Below are positions 8,327 through 17,418 of a stretch of DNA of 64,000 bases, piece after piece. This stretch comes from Bartonella bacilliformis Ver097 (GTDB taxonomy: Bacteria; Pseudomonadota; Alphaproteobacteria; Rhizobiales; Rhizobiaceae), in assembly GCF_000709795.1 (NCBI RefSeq), contig NZ_KL503802.1, forward strand, positions 248,001 to 312,000, written 5' to 3'. Positions within the stretch are counted from its first letter, which is position 1; every line of letters starts with the position of its first letter. The translations under genes were made by a program, and so were the position numbers. A model generated the notes under the pieces. It was not told the DNA's origin. It did not search any database and saw only the letters and a list, made by a program, of their open reading frames with translations.

Positions 8327-9271
8327 ATGACACTGAATATACCTATACAACACTTTCAACCACATTTCGACAGTGTATATCCGAAAGAAAAATTACCTAT
8401 TATTTTAGAAACAGGAGCTAGTACAGACTATGCTTTGATTGACTCTGGTAATGGAAAAAAGCTGGAGCGTTATGGCTCTTATCGCATTATTCGGCCAGAA
8501 GGCCAAGCGCTATGGAAACCAATTTTACCAGAAGAAATTTGGAATGATGTTGATGCTATTTTCACAGGCAATCGAGATGAAGAAGGTGTAGGTCGTTGGC
8601 ATTTTCCCAAAAAAACACTTGATGAAACATGGCCTCTTTCTTGGAATGGCTTGTCGTTTCTAGGGCGTTTTACTTCTTTTCGCCATGTAGGTGTTTTTCC
8701 TGAACAGGACGCACATTGGCGTTCAATAGAAAAGCAAATTTTGCAAGCAGGACGTCCTATCAAATTGTTAAATCTTTTTGGCTACACAGGCATTGCCTCT
8801 TTGATTGGTGCGCGTGCCGGTGCTTCTGTCACCCATGTTGATGCCTCTAAAAAAGCTATCCTTTGGGCAAAAACCAATCAGGAAAGAGCAAAATTATCAA
8901 ATCATCCTATTCGCTGGATTTGTGATGATGCAGTAAAATTTGTCGAACGTGAACTGCGTCGTCAAAAAACTTATGATATGATCCTTCTCGATCCTCCTGC
9001 TTATGGACGCGGACCTCATGGTGAAATTTGGCAACTTTTCGATCACTTACCAACAATGATTAAAAATTGTCGCAACCTTTTATCTGATGAGCCACTCGCT
9101 GTTGTACTTACGGCTTATTCCATTCGCGCTTCCTTTTACGCGCTTCATACTTTAATGCGCGATGAATTCACAAATCTTGGTGGTATAATTGAATCAGGAG
9201 AATTGATTTTACGTGAAGAAGCTGGCAAACGTGCTCTGTCCACTTCTCTCTTTAGCCGTTGGATTGCTTGA
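8327..9271 (+). CDS. Class I SAM-dependent methyltransferase, RlmI/RlmK-like
   Basis: Probable RNA (rRNA) methyltransferase. It has 314 residues. The N-terminal region (ALIDSGNGKKLERYGSYRII, about 36-55) is like that of the alphaproteobacterial RlmI-related group; the Rossmann domain has the SAM motif LNLFGYTGIASLIGARAGA at about 148-166, the acidic VTHVDASKKAI, and the catalytic DPPAYGRGP near 222, as in m5C and RlmI-type enzymes. There is no obvious PUA domain, so it is not RlmI itself. The next gene, a TrmH-family methyltransferase, starts 3 bases after its stop, so the two are probably co-transcribed. Confidence 0.85.
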   Translation: MTLNIPIQHFQPHFDSVYPKEKLPIILETGASTDYALIDSGNGKKLERYGSYRIIRPEGQALWKPILPEEIWNDVDAIFTGNRDEEGVGRWHFPKKTLDETWPLSWNGLSFLGRFTSFRHVGVFPEQDAHWRSIEKQILQAGRPIKLLNLFGYTGIASLIGARAGASVTHVDASKKAILWAKTNQERAKLSNHPIRWICDDAVKFVERELRRQKTYDMILLDPPAYGRGPHGEIWQLFDHLPTMIKNCRNLLSDEPLAVVLTAYSIRASFYALHTLMRDEFTNLGGIIESGELILREEAGKRALSTSLFSRWIA

Positions 9272-9273
9272 AT

Positions 9274-10098
9274 ATGTTCGGTCAAGTTAAAGAAATTACT
9301 TCTCTTAGTAACCCCATCATTAAAGATCTTAAAGCGCTCAATAAAAAGAAAAAGCGCCATCAAGAAGGACTCTTTATGGCAGAGGGACTTAAATTGGTAA
9401 TTGATGCTTTAAATCTTGGTTGGACGATTCAAACACTCATCTTTTCCAAAAGCACACTAGGTAACACCACTCTTGAAAACACTGCTGCACGTATTCTTGC
9501 CAACAGTGGTTATGTTATCAGAGCTTCACAAAAAATTATGGAATCTATCACCCATCGCGATAATCCGCAAACTGTCGTTGGTATTTTCAAGCAACAATGG
9601 CACCCTATTGAAACCATAACAGAATCAGCAAAAGATGTTTATATTGCTCTTGATCGTGTGCGAGATCCTGGAAATCTTGGCACCATAATCCGCACAGCCG
9701 ACGCGGTAGGAGCAAAAGGTGTTATTTTGATCGGCGAGACAACAGATCCTTTTTCGCCTGAAACAGTCCGTGCAACAATGGGTTCAATTTTTTCTATCCC
9801 CCTTTACCGTTTTAATGAAAATGCCTTTTTGGACTGGTCTGCAAACTTCAAAGGTATAATGATTGGTACGCACCTCCAAGGGACTGTTGATTACCGCACT
9901 ATTGATTTTAAAGGTCCTGTTATACTTGTAATGGGAAATGAACAACAAGGTCTATCAAATGCACTGGCAAATCGCTGTCACCAACTTGCACGTATTCCAC
10001 AAAATGGGCGTGCTGATTCTCTTAATTTAGCTATAGCCACAGCAATTATGCTTTATGAAATCCGTCGCTCTGATTTAACGCTTGAACCACGTGTTTAA
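9274..10098 (+). CDS. TrmH/SpoU-family RNA 2'-O-methyltransferase
   Basis: SPOUT-superfamily RNA ribose methyltransferase. From the ATG at 9274 it has 274 residues; an in-frame TTG at 9259 overlaps the previous gene and is less likely. The N-terminal substrate-binding domain reads ITSLSNPIIKDLKALNKKKK. The knotted catalytic domain has ALDRVRDPGNLGTIIRTADA (motif 1) near 125, VILVMGNEQQGLS (motif 2) near 215 and RIPQNGRADSLNLAIATAI (motif 3) near 240, the SAM-binding signature. The exact substrate (23S rRNA G2251-like or another site) cannot be told. It is followed closely by lspA. Confidence 0.88.
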   Translation: MFGQVKEITSLSNPIIKDLKALNKKKKRHQEGLFMAEGLKLVIDALNLGWTIQTLIFSKSTLGNTTLENTAARILANSGYVIRASQKIMESITHRDNPQTVVGIFKQQWHPIETITESAKDVYIALDRVRDPGNLGTIIRTADAVGAKGVILIGETTDPFSPETVRATMGSIFSIPLYRFNENAFLDWSANFKGIMIGTHLQGTVDYRTIDFKGPVILVMGNEQQGLSNALANRCHQLARIPQNGRADSLNLAIATAIMLYEIRRSDLTLEPRV

Positions 10099-10122
10099 GG
10101 CTTGACCCTAAGTGAGAACAAA

Positions 10123-10620
10123 ATGACACTCAAATCATTGTTTTTTCTTCTTTTGGGTTTAATAATTACAGTCCTGCTTGATCAAGCCATCAAATATTGG
10201 ATTACGCACACTATGCTCTTAGGAACAGAAATTCCACTTTTTCCCTTCATTTCTCTTTATCATGTACGTAATTCTGGTATTGCATTTTCGTTTCTTTCCT
10301 CTTTCTCCCATTGGGGGCTCATTGCTCTTACAATCACCATTATTGTTTTTCTTTTCTGGCTATGGAAAAACACTGAGCTTGATAAATCTTTATCACGTTT
10401 TGGTATTATTCTTATCATTGGTGGAGCAACCGGTAATCTTATTGACCGTATTCGTTTTCAAGCTGTTACGGATTATATATTATTTTATATTGATGGTGTC
10501 TTTTCTTTCGCCATTTTCAATCTCGCTGATACGTTTATAACGCTCGGCGCAATTTCCATTCTGATTGATGAATTTTGTATCTGGATAAAAACAAAACGCC
10601 ATCTCAACAAATCTAAATAA
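10123..10620 (+). CDS. lspA: Lipoprotein signal peptidase (signal peptidase II)
   Basis: Inner-membrane aspartyl protease that cleaves lipoprotein signal peptides after lipidation. From the ATG at 10123 it has 165 residues and four transmembrane helices. Family boxes are all present: DQAIKYW near 20, VRNSGIAFSFL near 48, GGATGNLIDRIRF near 103 (first catalytic Asp in the NLIDR box) and FNLADTFITLG near 131 (second catalytic Asp). Several predicted lipoproteins in this window (the Omp19-like protein and the L,D-transpeptidase) would be its substrates. A TTG at 10102 is an alternative, weaker start. Confidence 0.94.
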   Translation: MTLKSLFFLLLGLIITVLLDQAIKYWITHTMLLGTEIPLFPFISLYHVRNSGIAFSFLSSFSHWGLIALTITIIVFLFWLWKNTELDKSLSRFGIILIIGGATGNLIDRIRFQAVTDYILFYIDGVFSFAIFNLADTFITLGAISILIDEFCIWIKTKRHLNKSK

Positions 10621-11131
10621 ATAACATACGAATTGCTTTCCTATATTAATACGGGTAATTCCATAATCATATAAATATTTCTACGGATTTTGCACTTGGT
10701 TCTCTTTTAAAATTTATGTGCTATAAATAATTTTGTTTCTAACTTTCTTGTTATTGCGTGTGATATTTTAGAAAATCGATCAAGCCTTATTCGTTGAGTC
10801 AATCAAACGTTGTAAGGTAGTTCTTTCAAAATTTATCCCTATAAGATCTTTTCGGTATCGGTAAATAGGGTATTTTATTTTGTAGAAAAACTGAATAATC
10901 TTGGATAAAAATTCGTTCGTCATTACTTATTTGTAAGGCTTCTCTTTACAAAAGTCTCTTGTATTTTCCAAATAAATCTCCATAATAGAAGTAGTATTTT
11001 AAAATTCTGCCAATGGAGCTTAAGAGTGTTTATATCCGCCCGACTAAAGCTCATATAGAATTCATTTAAAGGGTATAAAGCCTTTTGAGTCTTGAGTCCC
11101 ACAACAGAACGTATGCTAAAGGATTTTTATT
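10621..11131. other. Long spacer and leader before the Bax-inhibitor-1 gene
   Basis: 511 bases with no recognisable gene in any frame. The last part before 11132 has short self-complementary stretches (AAAGG...CCTTT at about 11067-11084, and a GAGTC..GAGTC direct repeat near 11087). A ybhL RNA motif has been described upstream of ybhL-type genes in Rhizobiales, and the gene that follows belongs to that family. I cannot confirm the motif here. Confidence 0.4.
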
Positions 11132-11905
11132 ATGGCTGATTTCAGAAATTTACGCTCGGCATCTATTTCTCATGCCGATGCATCAATTGATCAGGGATTG
11201 CGTAGTTATATGCTAAGCGTCTACAATACAATGGCCATTGGTCTACTTGTTACAGCCGCTGCAGCTTATGCAATTGCATCATTGACCACAACAACAGATA
11301 TGAACCTGGCGGCTGCCCAAATCAACAGTAGTGTTTACCTAACATCTTTCGGGGTAGCGTTTTATACATCACCTTTATCCTATATTATTATGTTTGCGCC
11401 ACTTATAGCTGTTTTGTTTCTTAGTTTTAAAATTAATACACTCAGCACAAGTGCTGCTCGTAGCCTCTTTTATGGTTACGCAATGCTTGTTGGCTTGTCA
11501 TTATCATCAATTATTTTGCGTTACACACCAGAAAGTATTGTACAAACATTTGTTATCACCGCTGCAGCTTTTGGTTCTCTTTCGCTTTATGGTTACACCA
11601 CAAAGCGTGATCTTACTGCCATGGGGTCATTCCTATTCATAGGTCTGATTGGTTTGGTGCTTTCCATGATTGTTAATATTTTTCTTGGATCTGATGCTTT
11701 GCAATTTGCTATCTCTGTAGTTGGTGTTTTGATTTTTGCTGGTTTAACAGCCTACAATACACAAACCATTAAAACTATGTATTATGAAGGCGATGAAGAT
11801 GAGACCCGTGGTCGTAAGATTATTATGGGCGCATTAAATCTTTATCTTGATTTCATCAATATGTTTGTTTTCTTGTTGAGATTTCTTGGCTCAAACCGTG
11901 ATTAA
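11132..11905 (+). CDS. Bax inhibitor-1 / YbhL-YccA family membrane protein
   Basis: Polytopic inner-membrane protein of the BI-1 family; bacterial members are implicated in ion leak and in modulation of membrane proteases, but the role here is not known. It has 257 residues, a hydrophilic N-terminus of about 24 residues and seven predicted transmembrane helices. Family features are the MxxGLLVTAAAAY-type first helix (MAIGLLVTAAAAY near 35), RSLFYGYAMLVGLSLSSI near 110, GLTAYNTQTIKTMYYEG near 204 and ALNLYLDFINMFVFLLRFLG at the C-terminus. It is monocistronic, with its own long leader and a clear intrinsic terminator just downstream. Confidence 0.92.
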   Translation: MADFRNLRSASISHADASIDQGLRSYMLSVYNTMAIGLLVTAAAAYAIASLTTTTDMNLAAAQINSSVYLTSFGVAFYTSPLSYIIMFAPLIAVLFLSFKINTLSTSAARSLFYGYAMLVGLSLSSIILRYTPESIVQTFVITAAAFGSLSLYGYTTKRDLTAMGSFLFIGLIGLVLSMIVNIFLGSDALQFAISVVGVLIFAGLTAYNTQTIKTMYYEGDEDETRGRKIIMGALNLYLDFINMFVFLLRFLGSNRD

Positions 11906-11927
11906 TTTAAGAACATTTTTATTTGAA

Positions 11928-11966
11928 AGCCCTATTTCCTAGAGGAAGTAGGGCTTTTTATTTTTT
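11928..11966 (+). terminator. Intrinsic terminator after the Bax-inhibitor-1 gene
   Basis: A 12-base stem (AGCCCTATTTCC with GGAAGTAGGGCT, one mismatch), a 4-base TAGA loop and a T-rich run, 22 bases past the stop codon. This is the clearest rho-independent terminator in the window. Confidence 0.9.
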
Positions 11967-11991
11967 AATAAGCACTTTCTTTACCTTAACC

Positions 11992-12927
11992 ATGTTAGAA
12001 CAATACTCAAAAACTCAAAACAGTAAAAAAATGACAAGAAAGTCTAATAACTGGTCTACCAAATTTATTGAGAATAAATTTTATAATCCTTTATTAAGTG
12101 CACTCCATAAACGCTGTGGTTACCAATCAAATACAACCGACCATCAGACTAACTACGACCTTGTAGCTGCTTCTTACAATGTTCATAAATGTGTAGGTGT
12201 TGATAAAGTTTTTAATCCCACTCGTATTGTGCGCGTTATTGCTGAACTACAAGCTGATATTCTAGCTCTCCAAGAAGTGGATAAGCGTTTTGAGGAATGT
12301 ATCGGTTTTATTGATCTTGAATTTCTAAAATCTGAAACAGATCTAACTTTAGTCCCTTTAAACACGAAATCACCCCATAGTCACGGTTGGTATGGCAATG
12401 CTCTTTTTTTACGCCAAGGATACGTGCGTGATATTTCGCAAATCAATTTACCTGGCATTGAACCACGTGGTGCTGTGATTGCAGAATTAGAAATGAAGAT
12501 GGGAGCTATTCGTGTTATTGCCGCTCATTTTAGTTTATTGCGTCATTCTCGCAATAAACAAGTAAAAATGCTTCTTACGTTGCTGCAAAAACGCCCTTTT
12601 ATGCCTACACTCATCATTGGCGATCTTAATGAATGGCGTGTTGGAAAAAGATCATCATTACATCATTTTTCTCTTTATTTTGATACCACATTTGGAGTTG
12701 TACCAAGCTTTCCCTCTCGCTTTCCTTTTCTTGCTCTTGATAGGATTTTTGCTTTCCCTCATCAATTAATAACAAGCGTTGAAAGTCATCATTCTCCTCT
12801 AGCCCGTATTGCCTCGGATCATTTACCTATTAAGGCCTATCTTGATCTTGGCAGTACAATAACTTCTCTTAAGAATGAAATGAATAAAGAAGCTAATGCG
12901 CTTCATCCCAATTTTGAGCAACCCTAA
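11992..12927 (+). CDS. Endonuclease/exonuclease/phosphatase (EEP) family hydrolase
   Basis: Metal-dependent phosphohydrolase of the DNase I-like EEP fold; the substrate (nucleic acid, lipid or other phosphodiester) is unknown. From the ATG at 11992 it has 311 residues. Motifs in order: SYNVHKCVG near 62 (metal-binding Asn), LQEVDKRF near 93 (catalytic Glu), ALFLRQGY, IGDLNEWRVG near 208 (Asp/Asn) and the terminal ASDHLPIKAYLDL (Asp-His). A longer frame begins at 11923 inside the preceding terminator hairpin and is rejected. Its last 35 bases overlap the 3' end of the convergent polA. Confidence 0.85.
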   Translation: MLEQYSKTQNSKKMTRKSNNWSTKFIENKFYNPLLSALHKRCGYQSNTTDHQTNYDLVAASYNVHKCVGVDKVFNPTRIVRVIAELQADILALQEVDKRFEECIGFIDLEFLKSETDLTLVPLNTKSPHSHGWYGNALFLRQGYVRDISQINLPGIEPRGAVIAELEMKMGAIRVIAAHFSLLRHSRNKQVKMLLTLLQKRPFMPTLIIGDLNEWRVGKRSSLHHFSLYFDTTFGVVPSFPSRFPFLALDRIFAFPHQLITSVESHHSPLARIASDHLPIKAYLDLGSTITSLKNEMNKEANALHPNFEQP

Positions 12928-15799
12928 CCTTCACTTCAAGCGGCACAGACAAAGATAACGCTGGCATTGTGGCATTTTCCATCACTTTTTTAACAATAGC
13001 TTTAGTTTTTGCACTTTCAGCTTTCGGCATTTCAAAAATTAGTTCATCATGAACTTGCAGCAACATTTTAGTAGATAGTCTTTCTTTTTCTAAAGCACCT
13101 TCCATTTGTATCATAGCACGGCGAATAATATCTGCTGCTGATCCTTGAATAGGTGCATTGATAGCAGCACGTTCATTAAAAGCACGGACTTGTCGATCTC
13201 TTGCTTTTATTTCTGGATAATGGATACGACGCCCAAAAATAGTCTCTACATAACCATATTGACGTGCAAATATTTTCGTCGCTTCCATATAATCTTGAAT
13301 TCCTGGAAATCTCTCAAAATAGATACGAATATAATGGCTTGCTTCCTCCCGAGAAATACCGAGTTGATTTGCTAAACCAAAAGCTGATATACCGTAAATA
13401 ATGCCAAAATTAATCGCCTTTGCACGACGACGTACATCTGAGGACATTCCCTCTATCGCAACACCAAACATCTGGGACGCAGTCATAGCATGAATATCTT
13501 GCCCTTGTGCAAAAGCTTCTTTTAACGCAGTAATATCTGCAATATGCGCAAGAAGGCGCAATTCAATCTGGCTATAGTCAGCTGATAAGAGAAGACAGCC
13601 TTCAGAAGCAATAAAAGCTGTCCGAATTTTACGCCCCTCAATAGTCCGAATTGGAATATTTTGTAAATTAGGCTCTGAAGATGATAACCGCCCTGTTGAT
13701 GTTGTTGCGAGAGAATAATTTGTATGAACACGTCCTGTTTTAGGCGAGATATAAGAAGGCAAAGCGTCTGTATAGGTAGATTTTAACTTTGTAATTTGGC
13801 GCCAATTAACAATTTTACGTGGCAAAATATAACCCTCAGCAGCCAATTCTTCCAAGATCTGTGCAGAAGTTGACCACTGCCCACCTTTTGTTTTAGCCCC
13901 TCCAGGCAAACCAATTTTACTAAAAAGTATATCCCCTAGTTGTTTTGGTGAAGCAATATTAAATTGTTCACCAGCCAGCTGATAAATTTCTTCTTCTAAA
14001 CTTAGAGAAGCTTGTGCTAATTCACCTGAAAGACGCGATAAGATCTGCCGATCAACAAGAATGCCGCGTTCTTCCATTCTTGCAAGAACCTCTATTAAAG
14101 GTCGATCAAGACGTTCATAGATCTTTGTCATCCCCTGTGCAACAAGCTGTGGTTTCAAAACCTGCCATAAACGTAGCGTTATATCTGCATCTTCTGCTGC
14201 ATAAAGAGTTGCCTGTTTCAAATTTACCTGTTCAAAAGAAACAATCTTTTTCCCATCACACATTAAATCCTTGTACGCAATTGGTGTATGTCCAAGCCAG
14301 CGTTCAGACAAAACATCCATACCATGTGTCGATGTTCCGGCATCTAAAACATAGGACAAAAGCATTGTATCATCAAAAGAACGTATCATAATACCATATT
14401 GCCTCATAACCAACCAGTCATATTTCATGTTCTGACTAATTTTGAGCACGGCTTGATTTTCTAATATTGGCTTTAAAAGCGCCAAAGCCCTCTGTGTTTC
14501 AATTTGCCCAACAATACGTCCTCCTCCAAAAAGATTGTTTCCTCCTTCAATATGCTCCAAGGGTATATAGACAGCTTTATTAGGCTGTAATGCCAATGAA
14601 AAACCGACAAGTTTGGCTTGCATAGGATCAAGAGACGTTGTTTCCGTATCAAAAGAAAAATAGCCTTGTTCTTCTGCTTCCAATAACCACTTTTTCAAAA
14701 TATCTTCATCAAGAAGAGTTTCATAAGCATCTCTTGTAATAACTTGGGTGAAAGCTTGTTCTTTACGTTTTTGCGCCAAAAATTGTGGGCAATTTTCAGA
14801 AGAAGTCTGAGGTAGCACTACGTCAGTTTTTTGAATATCTAGATCAGGTCCATGAACAGTCTCTGTCCACTCAGTCTCTACATCACACACCTCGATAATC
14901 ATTGCATCACACTCGGTATCCTCTGCAACACGACGAGTTAGTGTTGTAAATTCCATAGCTTTCAGAAAAGCAATCAAGCGTGGACCATCTTGTGGTTCCA
15001 AAGTAAAACTATCTAAATCACTGTCTATAGGAACATCTGTTTTTAGCTTGACCAATGCACGGGAAATTTCTGTTTGCTTACTGTGAGTTTGAATATTTTC
15101 ACGTCGTTTCGTTTGCTTAATTTCTGATACATGTTGCAATAAAAGGTCGAGAGACCCAAATTGATTCAATAATTGAGCCGCAGTTTTGGGACCAATACCT
15201 GGTATACCTGGTATATTATCGACTGGATCCCCAGTCAAAGCTTGTAAGTCGACCATCTTGTCAGGCGTTACACCCCATTTTTCTACAACCTCAGCAACCC
15301 CTATATGTTTATCTTTCATCCCATCATATAGGGACACATGTGTATTCACCAATTGCATTAAATCCTTATCAGAAGAAATAATGGTTGTCTTTGCACCAAC
15401 TTGAGTTGCTAAATGTGCATAAGTCGCAATTAAATCATCAGCTTCAAACCCTTCTTTTTCGATACAAGGCACATTAAAAGCCTTGGTAGCTTGCCTTATC
15501 AAAGAGAATTGAGGAATAAGATCTTCAGGAGGCGTTACCCTATTAGCTTTATATTCAGGATAAATTTGCTTACGAAACGTATGAGATGAATGATCAAAAA
15601 TAACAGCAAAATGTGTCGGAGTGAGACCAACAGCGCTGTTACGGGCATCACAGAGTAATTTCCATAGCATATTACAAAAGCCAGAGACAGCTCCCACAGG
15701 AAGTCCATCTTTTTTGCGCTTTAAGGATGGAAGAGCATAATAAGCACGAAAAATGTAGCCTGATCCATCAACCAAAAAAAGGTGATCATTTATTTTCAT
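12893..15799 (-). CDS. polA: DNA polymerase I
   Basis: Repair and Okazaki-fragment polymerase. It has 968 residues and three domains. The 5'-3' nuclease spans about 1-290 (LFLVDGSGYIFRAYYALP, GFEADDLIATYA, IPGIPGIGPKTAAQLL). The 3'-5' exonuclease is active by sequence: FDTETTSLDPM near 375 supplies Asp/Glu and AAEDADITLRLW supplies a later Asp. The polymerase has motif A DYSQIELRLLAHI, motif B RRRAKAINFGIIYG and motif C LLQVHDELIFE near the C-terminus. The ATG at 15799 is the first in frame and begins the family N-terminus. Its 3' end overlaps the EEP gene on the opposite strand. Confidence 0.97.
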   Translation of the reverse strand: MKINDHLFLVDGSGYIFRAYYALPSLKRKKDGLPVGAVSGFCNMLWKLLCDARNSAVGLTPTHFAVIFDHSSHTFRKQIYPEYKANRVTPPEDLIPQFSLIRQATKAFNVPCIEKEGFEADDLIATYAHLATQVGAKTTIISSDKDLMQLVNTHVSLYDGMKDKHIGVAEVVEKWGVTPDKMVDLQALTGDPVDNIPGIPGIGPKTAAQLLNQFGSLDLLLQHVSEIKQTKRRENIQTHSKQTEISRALVKLKTDVPIDSDLDSFTLEPQDGPRLIAFLKAMEFTTLTRRVAEDTECDAMIIEVCDVETEWTETVHGPDLDIQKTDVVLPQTSSENCPQFLAQKRKEQAFTQVITRDAYETLLDEDILKKWLLEAEEQGYFSFDTETTSLDPMQAKLVGFSLALQPNKAVYIPLEHIEGGNNLFGGGRIVGQIETQRALALLKPILENQAVLKISQNMKYDWLVMRQYGIMIRSFDDTMLLSYVLDAGTSTHGMDVLSERWLGHTPIAYKDLMCDGKKIVSFEQVNLKQATLYAAEDADITLRLWQVLKPQLVAQGMTKIYERLDRPLIEVLARMEERGILVDRQILSRLSGELAQASLSLEEEIYQLAGEQFNIASPKQLGDILFSKIGLPGGAKTKGGQWSTSAQILEELAAEGYILPRKIVNWRQITKLKSTYTDALPSYISPKTGRVHTNYSLATTSTGRLSSSEPNLQNIPIRTIEGRKIRTAFIASEGCLLLSADYSQIELRLLAHIADITALKEAFAQGQDIHAMTASQMFGVAIEGMSSDVRRRAKAINFGIIYGISAFGLANQLGISREEASHYIRIYFERFPGIQDYMEATKIFARQYGYVETIFGRRIHYPEIKARDRQVRAFNERAAINAPIQGSAADIIRRAMIQMEGALEKERLSTKMLLQVHDELIFEMPKAESAKTKAIVKKVMENATMPALSLSVPLEVKVRVAQNWDEAH

Positions 15800-15921
15800 A
15801 ATCGTTACATTTCTCCCTTTAAACCTAAAGCAGGTTCAACTTTATATTTTTTTTGATATTATCAAAAATTTATTAAACTGCCTCTGAAAAGCCATTTTTT
15901 TGTTTTTATAAGATACCATAT
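15800..15921. other. Spacer upstream of polA
   Basis: AT-rich, without a recognised gene. It should hold the polA promoter, but no firm -35/-10 pair could be picked. The rest of the polA-dnaQ gap is described as structured elements at 15922-16022 and 16027-16059. Confidence 0.4.
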
Positions 15922-16022
15922 CGTTACGGTTTAGAGTCAGTACCGAGAGCTCTTCTTTGCTATTATAGGATGCGATTGCTTTAATTTATTCCTTCTATAA
16001 TAGCGGAAGGTACAGTGTAACG
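15922..16022. repeat. Nested imperfect inverted repeat, candidate structured RNA
   Basis: Three helices nest in order: CGTTAC (15922-15927) with GTAACG (16017-16022), GTACC (15940-15944) with GGTAC (16009-16013), and GCTATTATAG (15959-15968) with CTATAATAGC (15995-16004). Asymmetric unpaired segments of 12 and 14 bases on the left face 3 and 4 bases on the right, and a 26-base loop closes the top. This could fold in either transcript or as DNA cruciform. I do not recognise it as a known RNA family. Confidence 0.5.
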
Positions 16023-16026
16023 GTTA

Positions 16027-16059
16027 GGTCGTTGTGGTGTCCCCCTCCCCACAACGACC
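16027..16059. repeat. Perfect 11-bp hairpin with C-rich loop
   Basis: GGTCGTTGTGG (16027-16037) is perfectly complementary to CCACAACGACC (16049-16059) around an 11-base pyrimidine-rich loop. It lies 47 bases past the dnaQ stop and directly beside the nested repeat. Neither strand carries a strong T-run after it, so it is not a standard terminator, although it could stabilise the dnaQ mRNA end. Confidence 0.6.
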
Positions 16060-16106
16060 AATTTTAGGGATTTTAGCAATTTTTCAAAAGAAACTTTACA
16101 TTATTC

Positions 16107-16811
16107 TTAAAGGATTTTGAACTGATTCCATAAAGCTTTTTCGCCTATTTGGTTGACCAGATCAGCGTGCATAATTTTTTCTTGTTCACTTAACCTTAGA
16201 GGTAGAGCCTGTGGGCGAATTTTAACGACATAGGGAGTATTGCTGTCATTTTCAGCGCTTAAATGACGACTATCATTATTATAAAATCCTAATGTTCCTT
16301 GTTTTCCTCCAATTAATTCAATATAGACATCAGCAAGAATTTCTGCATCAAGAAGAGCACCATGAAGAACACGGTGGCTCTTATCGATTCCAAAACGTTT
16401 ACATAAAACATCAAGAGAATTAGGTCCCATAGGAAATTTTCGCCGCGCCATAGCTAATGTGTCAATGACATTATCAATGCTGATCAGTGGCTTATTTACT
16501 CGTTTTAATTCTGCATTAAGAAAGCTAATATCAAAATTTGCATTATGAGCAATCATCATTGCTCCATCTATAAATTCTAAAAGCTCATCAGCAATATCAT
16601 CAAATTTTTTTTCATCCTTTAAACGCTCATTGGTCAATCCGTGAATTGCGACAACTTCGTCAGGAATAATAACCCCTTGCGGATTCAAATAAACATGGAA
16701 TTGGCGTCCTGTAAGATAACGATCAACCATCTCCACACAACCTATTTCAATAATACGGTCGTTATCTTTATCTAAACCTGTTGTTTCAGTATCAAAAATA
16801 ATTTCACGCAT
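16107..16811 (-). CDS. dnaQ: DNA polymerase III epsilon subunit (proofreading exonuclease)
   Basis: 3'-5' proofreading subunit of the replicative polymerase. It has 234 residues. The DEDDh exonuclease motifs are intact: FDTETTGLDKDNDRIIEIGC at 6-25 (ExoI, Asp/Glu), HNANFDISFLN near 95 (ExoII, Asp) and HGALLDAEILADVYIE near 151 (ExoIII, His...Asp). The C-terminal part, for binding the alpha subunit, is variable. It is the last gene of the ppsR-maf-aroE-coaE-dnaQ string and starts 4 bases after the coaE stop, so it is probably translationally coupled. This gene order is the same as beside the Caulobacter origin. Confidence 0.96.
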   Translation of the reverse strand: MREIIFDTETTGLDKDNDRIIEIGCVEMVDRYLTGRQFHVYLNPQGVIIPDEVVAIHGLTNERLKDEKKFDDIADELLEFIDGAMMIAHNANFDISFLNAELKRVNKPLISIDNVIDTLAMARRKFPMGPNSLDVLCKRFGIDKSHRVLHGALLDAEILADVYIELIGGKQGTLGFYNNDSRHLSAENDSNTPYVVKIRPQALPLRLSEQEKIMHADLVNQIGEKALWNQFKIL

Positions 16812-16815
16812 TGCT

Positions 16816-17418
16816 TTAATTCTTTAAAGAAAGGTCTTTTGATAATTTTTTTATCACATGCAAAACTTGTTTGCGTGTATTTTCTAAATCTTTTCCTGTA
16901 TCAATGACAAAATCAGCACGCTCTTGTTTTTTTTCATCAGATATTTGTCGAGTATTGAGAATTGTAAATTTCTCCTCACTCATATTCGGACGGCTCATTG
17001 CGCGTTTCTTTTGTATTTCTGGTGGTGCAGAAACAACAACCACACTATCCACTCGACTTTCGCTTTTTGTTTCAAAAAGAAGTGGAATATCAAGCACAAC
17101 TAATTTTTTTCCTTGTTGGCGTGCTTTCTCAATAAATTTTTTTTCTTTTTTCCGTACCAAAGGGTGAATTGTCTTTTCTAATATTTGTAATTTTTCATGA
17201 TCTTTGGCCAAAATTTTAGAAAGCTTTTGGTTATTCACCCGGCCATTTTCAACAACATCAGGAAAAATACGCGCCATAAGTGACACAGTTGGCTTACTTT
17301 TATAAAGCTGTTGTACAGCTTCATCCGCACTAAAGACAGGAATACCAGCTTGTTTGAAAAAACTCGCCGTTGTTGATTTTCCCATAGCAATTGATCCAGT
17401 CAATCCTATAATTTTCAT
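16816..17418 (-). CDS. coaE: Dephospho-CoA kinase
   Basis: Last enzyme of coenzyme A synthesis, phosphorylating the ribose 3'-hydroxyl of dephospho-CoA. It has 200 residues. The P-loop [12 protein letters not shown] covers residues 5-16, then [13 protein letters not shown] near 28 (substrate Asp), [12 protein letters not shown] near 87 and [11 protein letters not shown] near 109. The last 60 residues are lysine-rich, with the normal LID-like [12 protein letters not shown]-type segment ([13 protein letters not shown]). Its start overlaps the aroE stop by 4 bases. Confidence 0.95.
   Translation of the reverse strand: MKIIGLTGSIAMGKSTTASFFKQAGIPVFSADEAVQQLYKSKPTVSLMARIFPDVVENGRVNNQKLSKILAKDHEKLQILEKTIHPLVRKKEKKFIEKARQQGKKLVVLDIPLLFETKSESRVDSVVVVSAPPEIQKKRAMSRPNMSEEKFTILNTRQISDEKKQERADFVIDTGKDLENTRKQVLHVIKKLSKDLSLKN

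Noticed and set aside
11923-11991. Upstream extension of the EEP hydrolase from a TTG
   Set aside because: It begins inside the intrinsic terminator of the preceding gene and adds residues with no family match; the ATG at 11992 is better.
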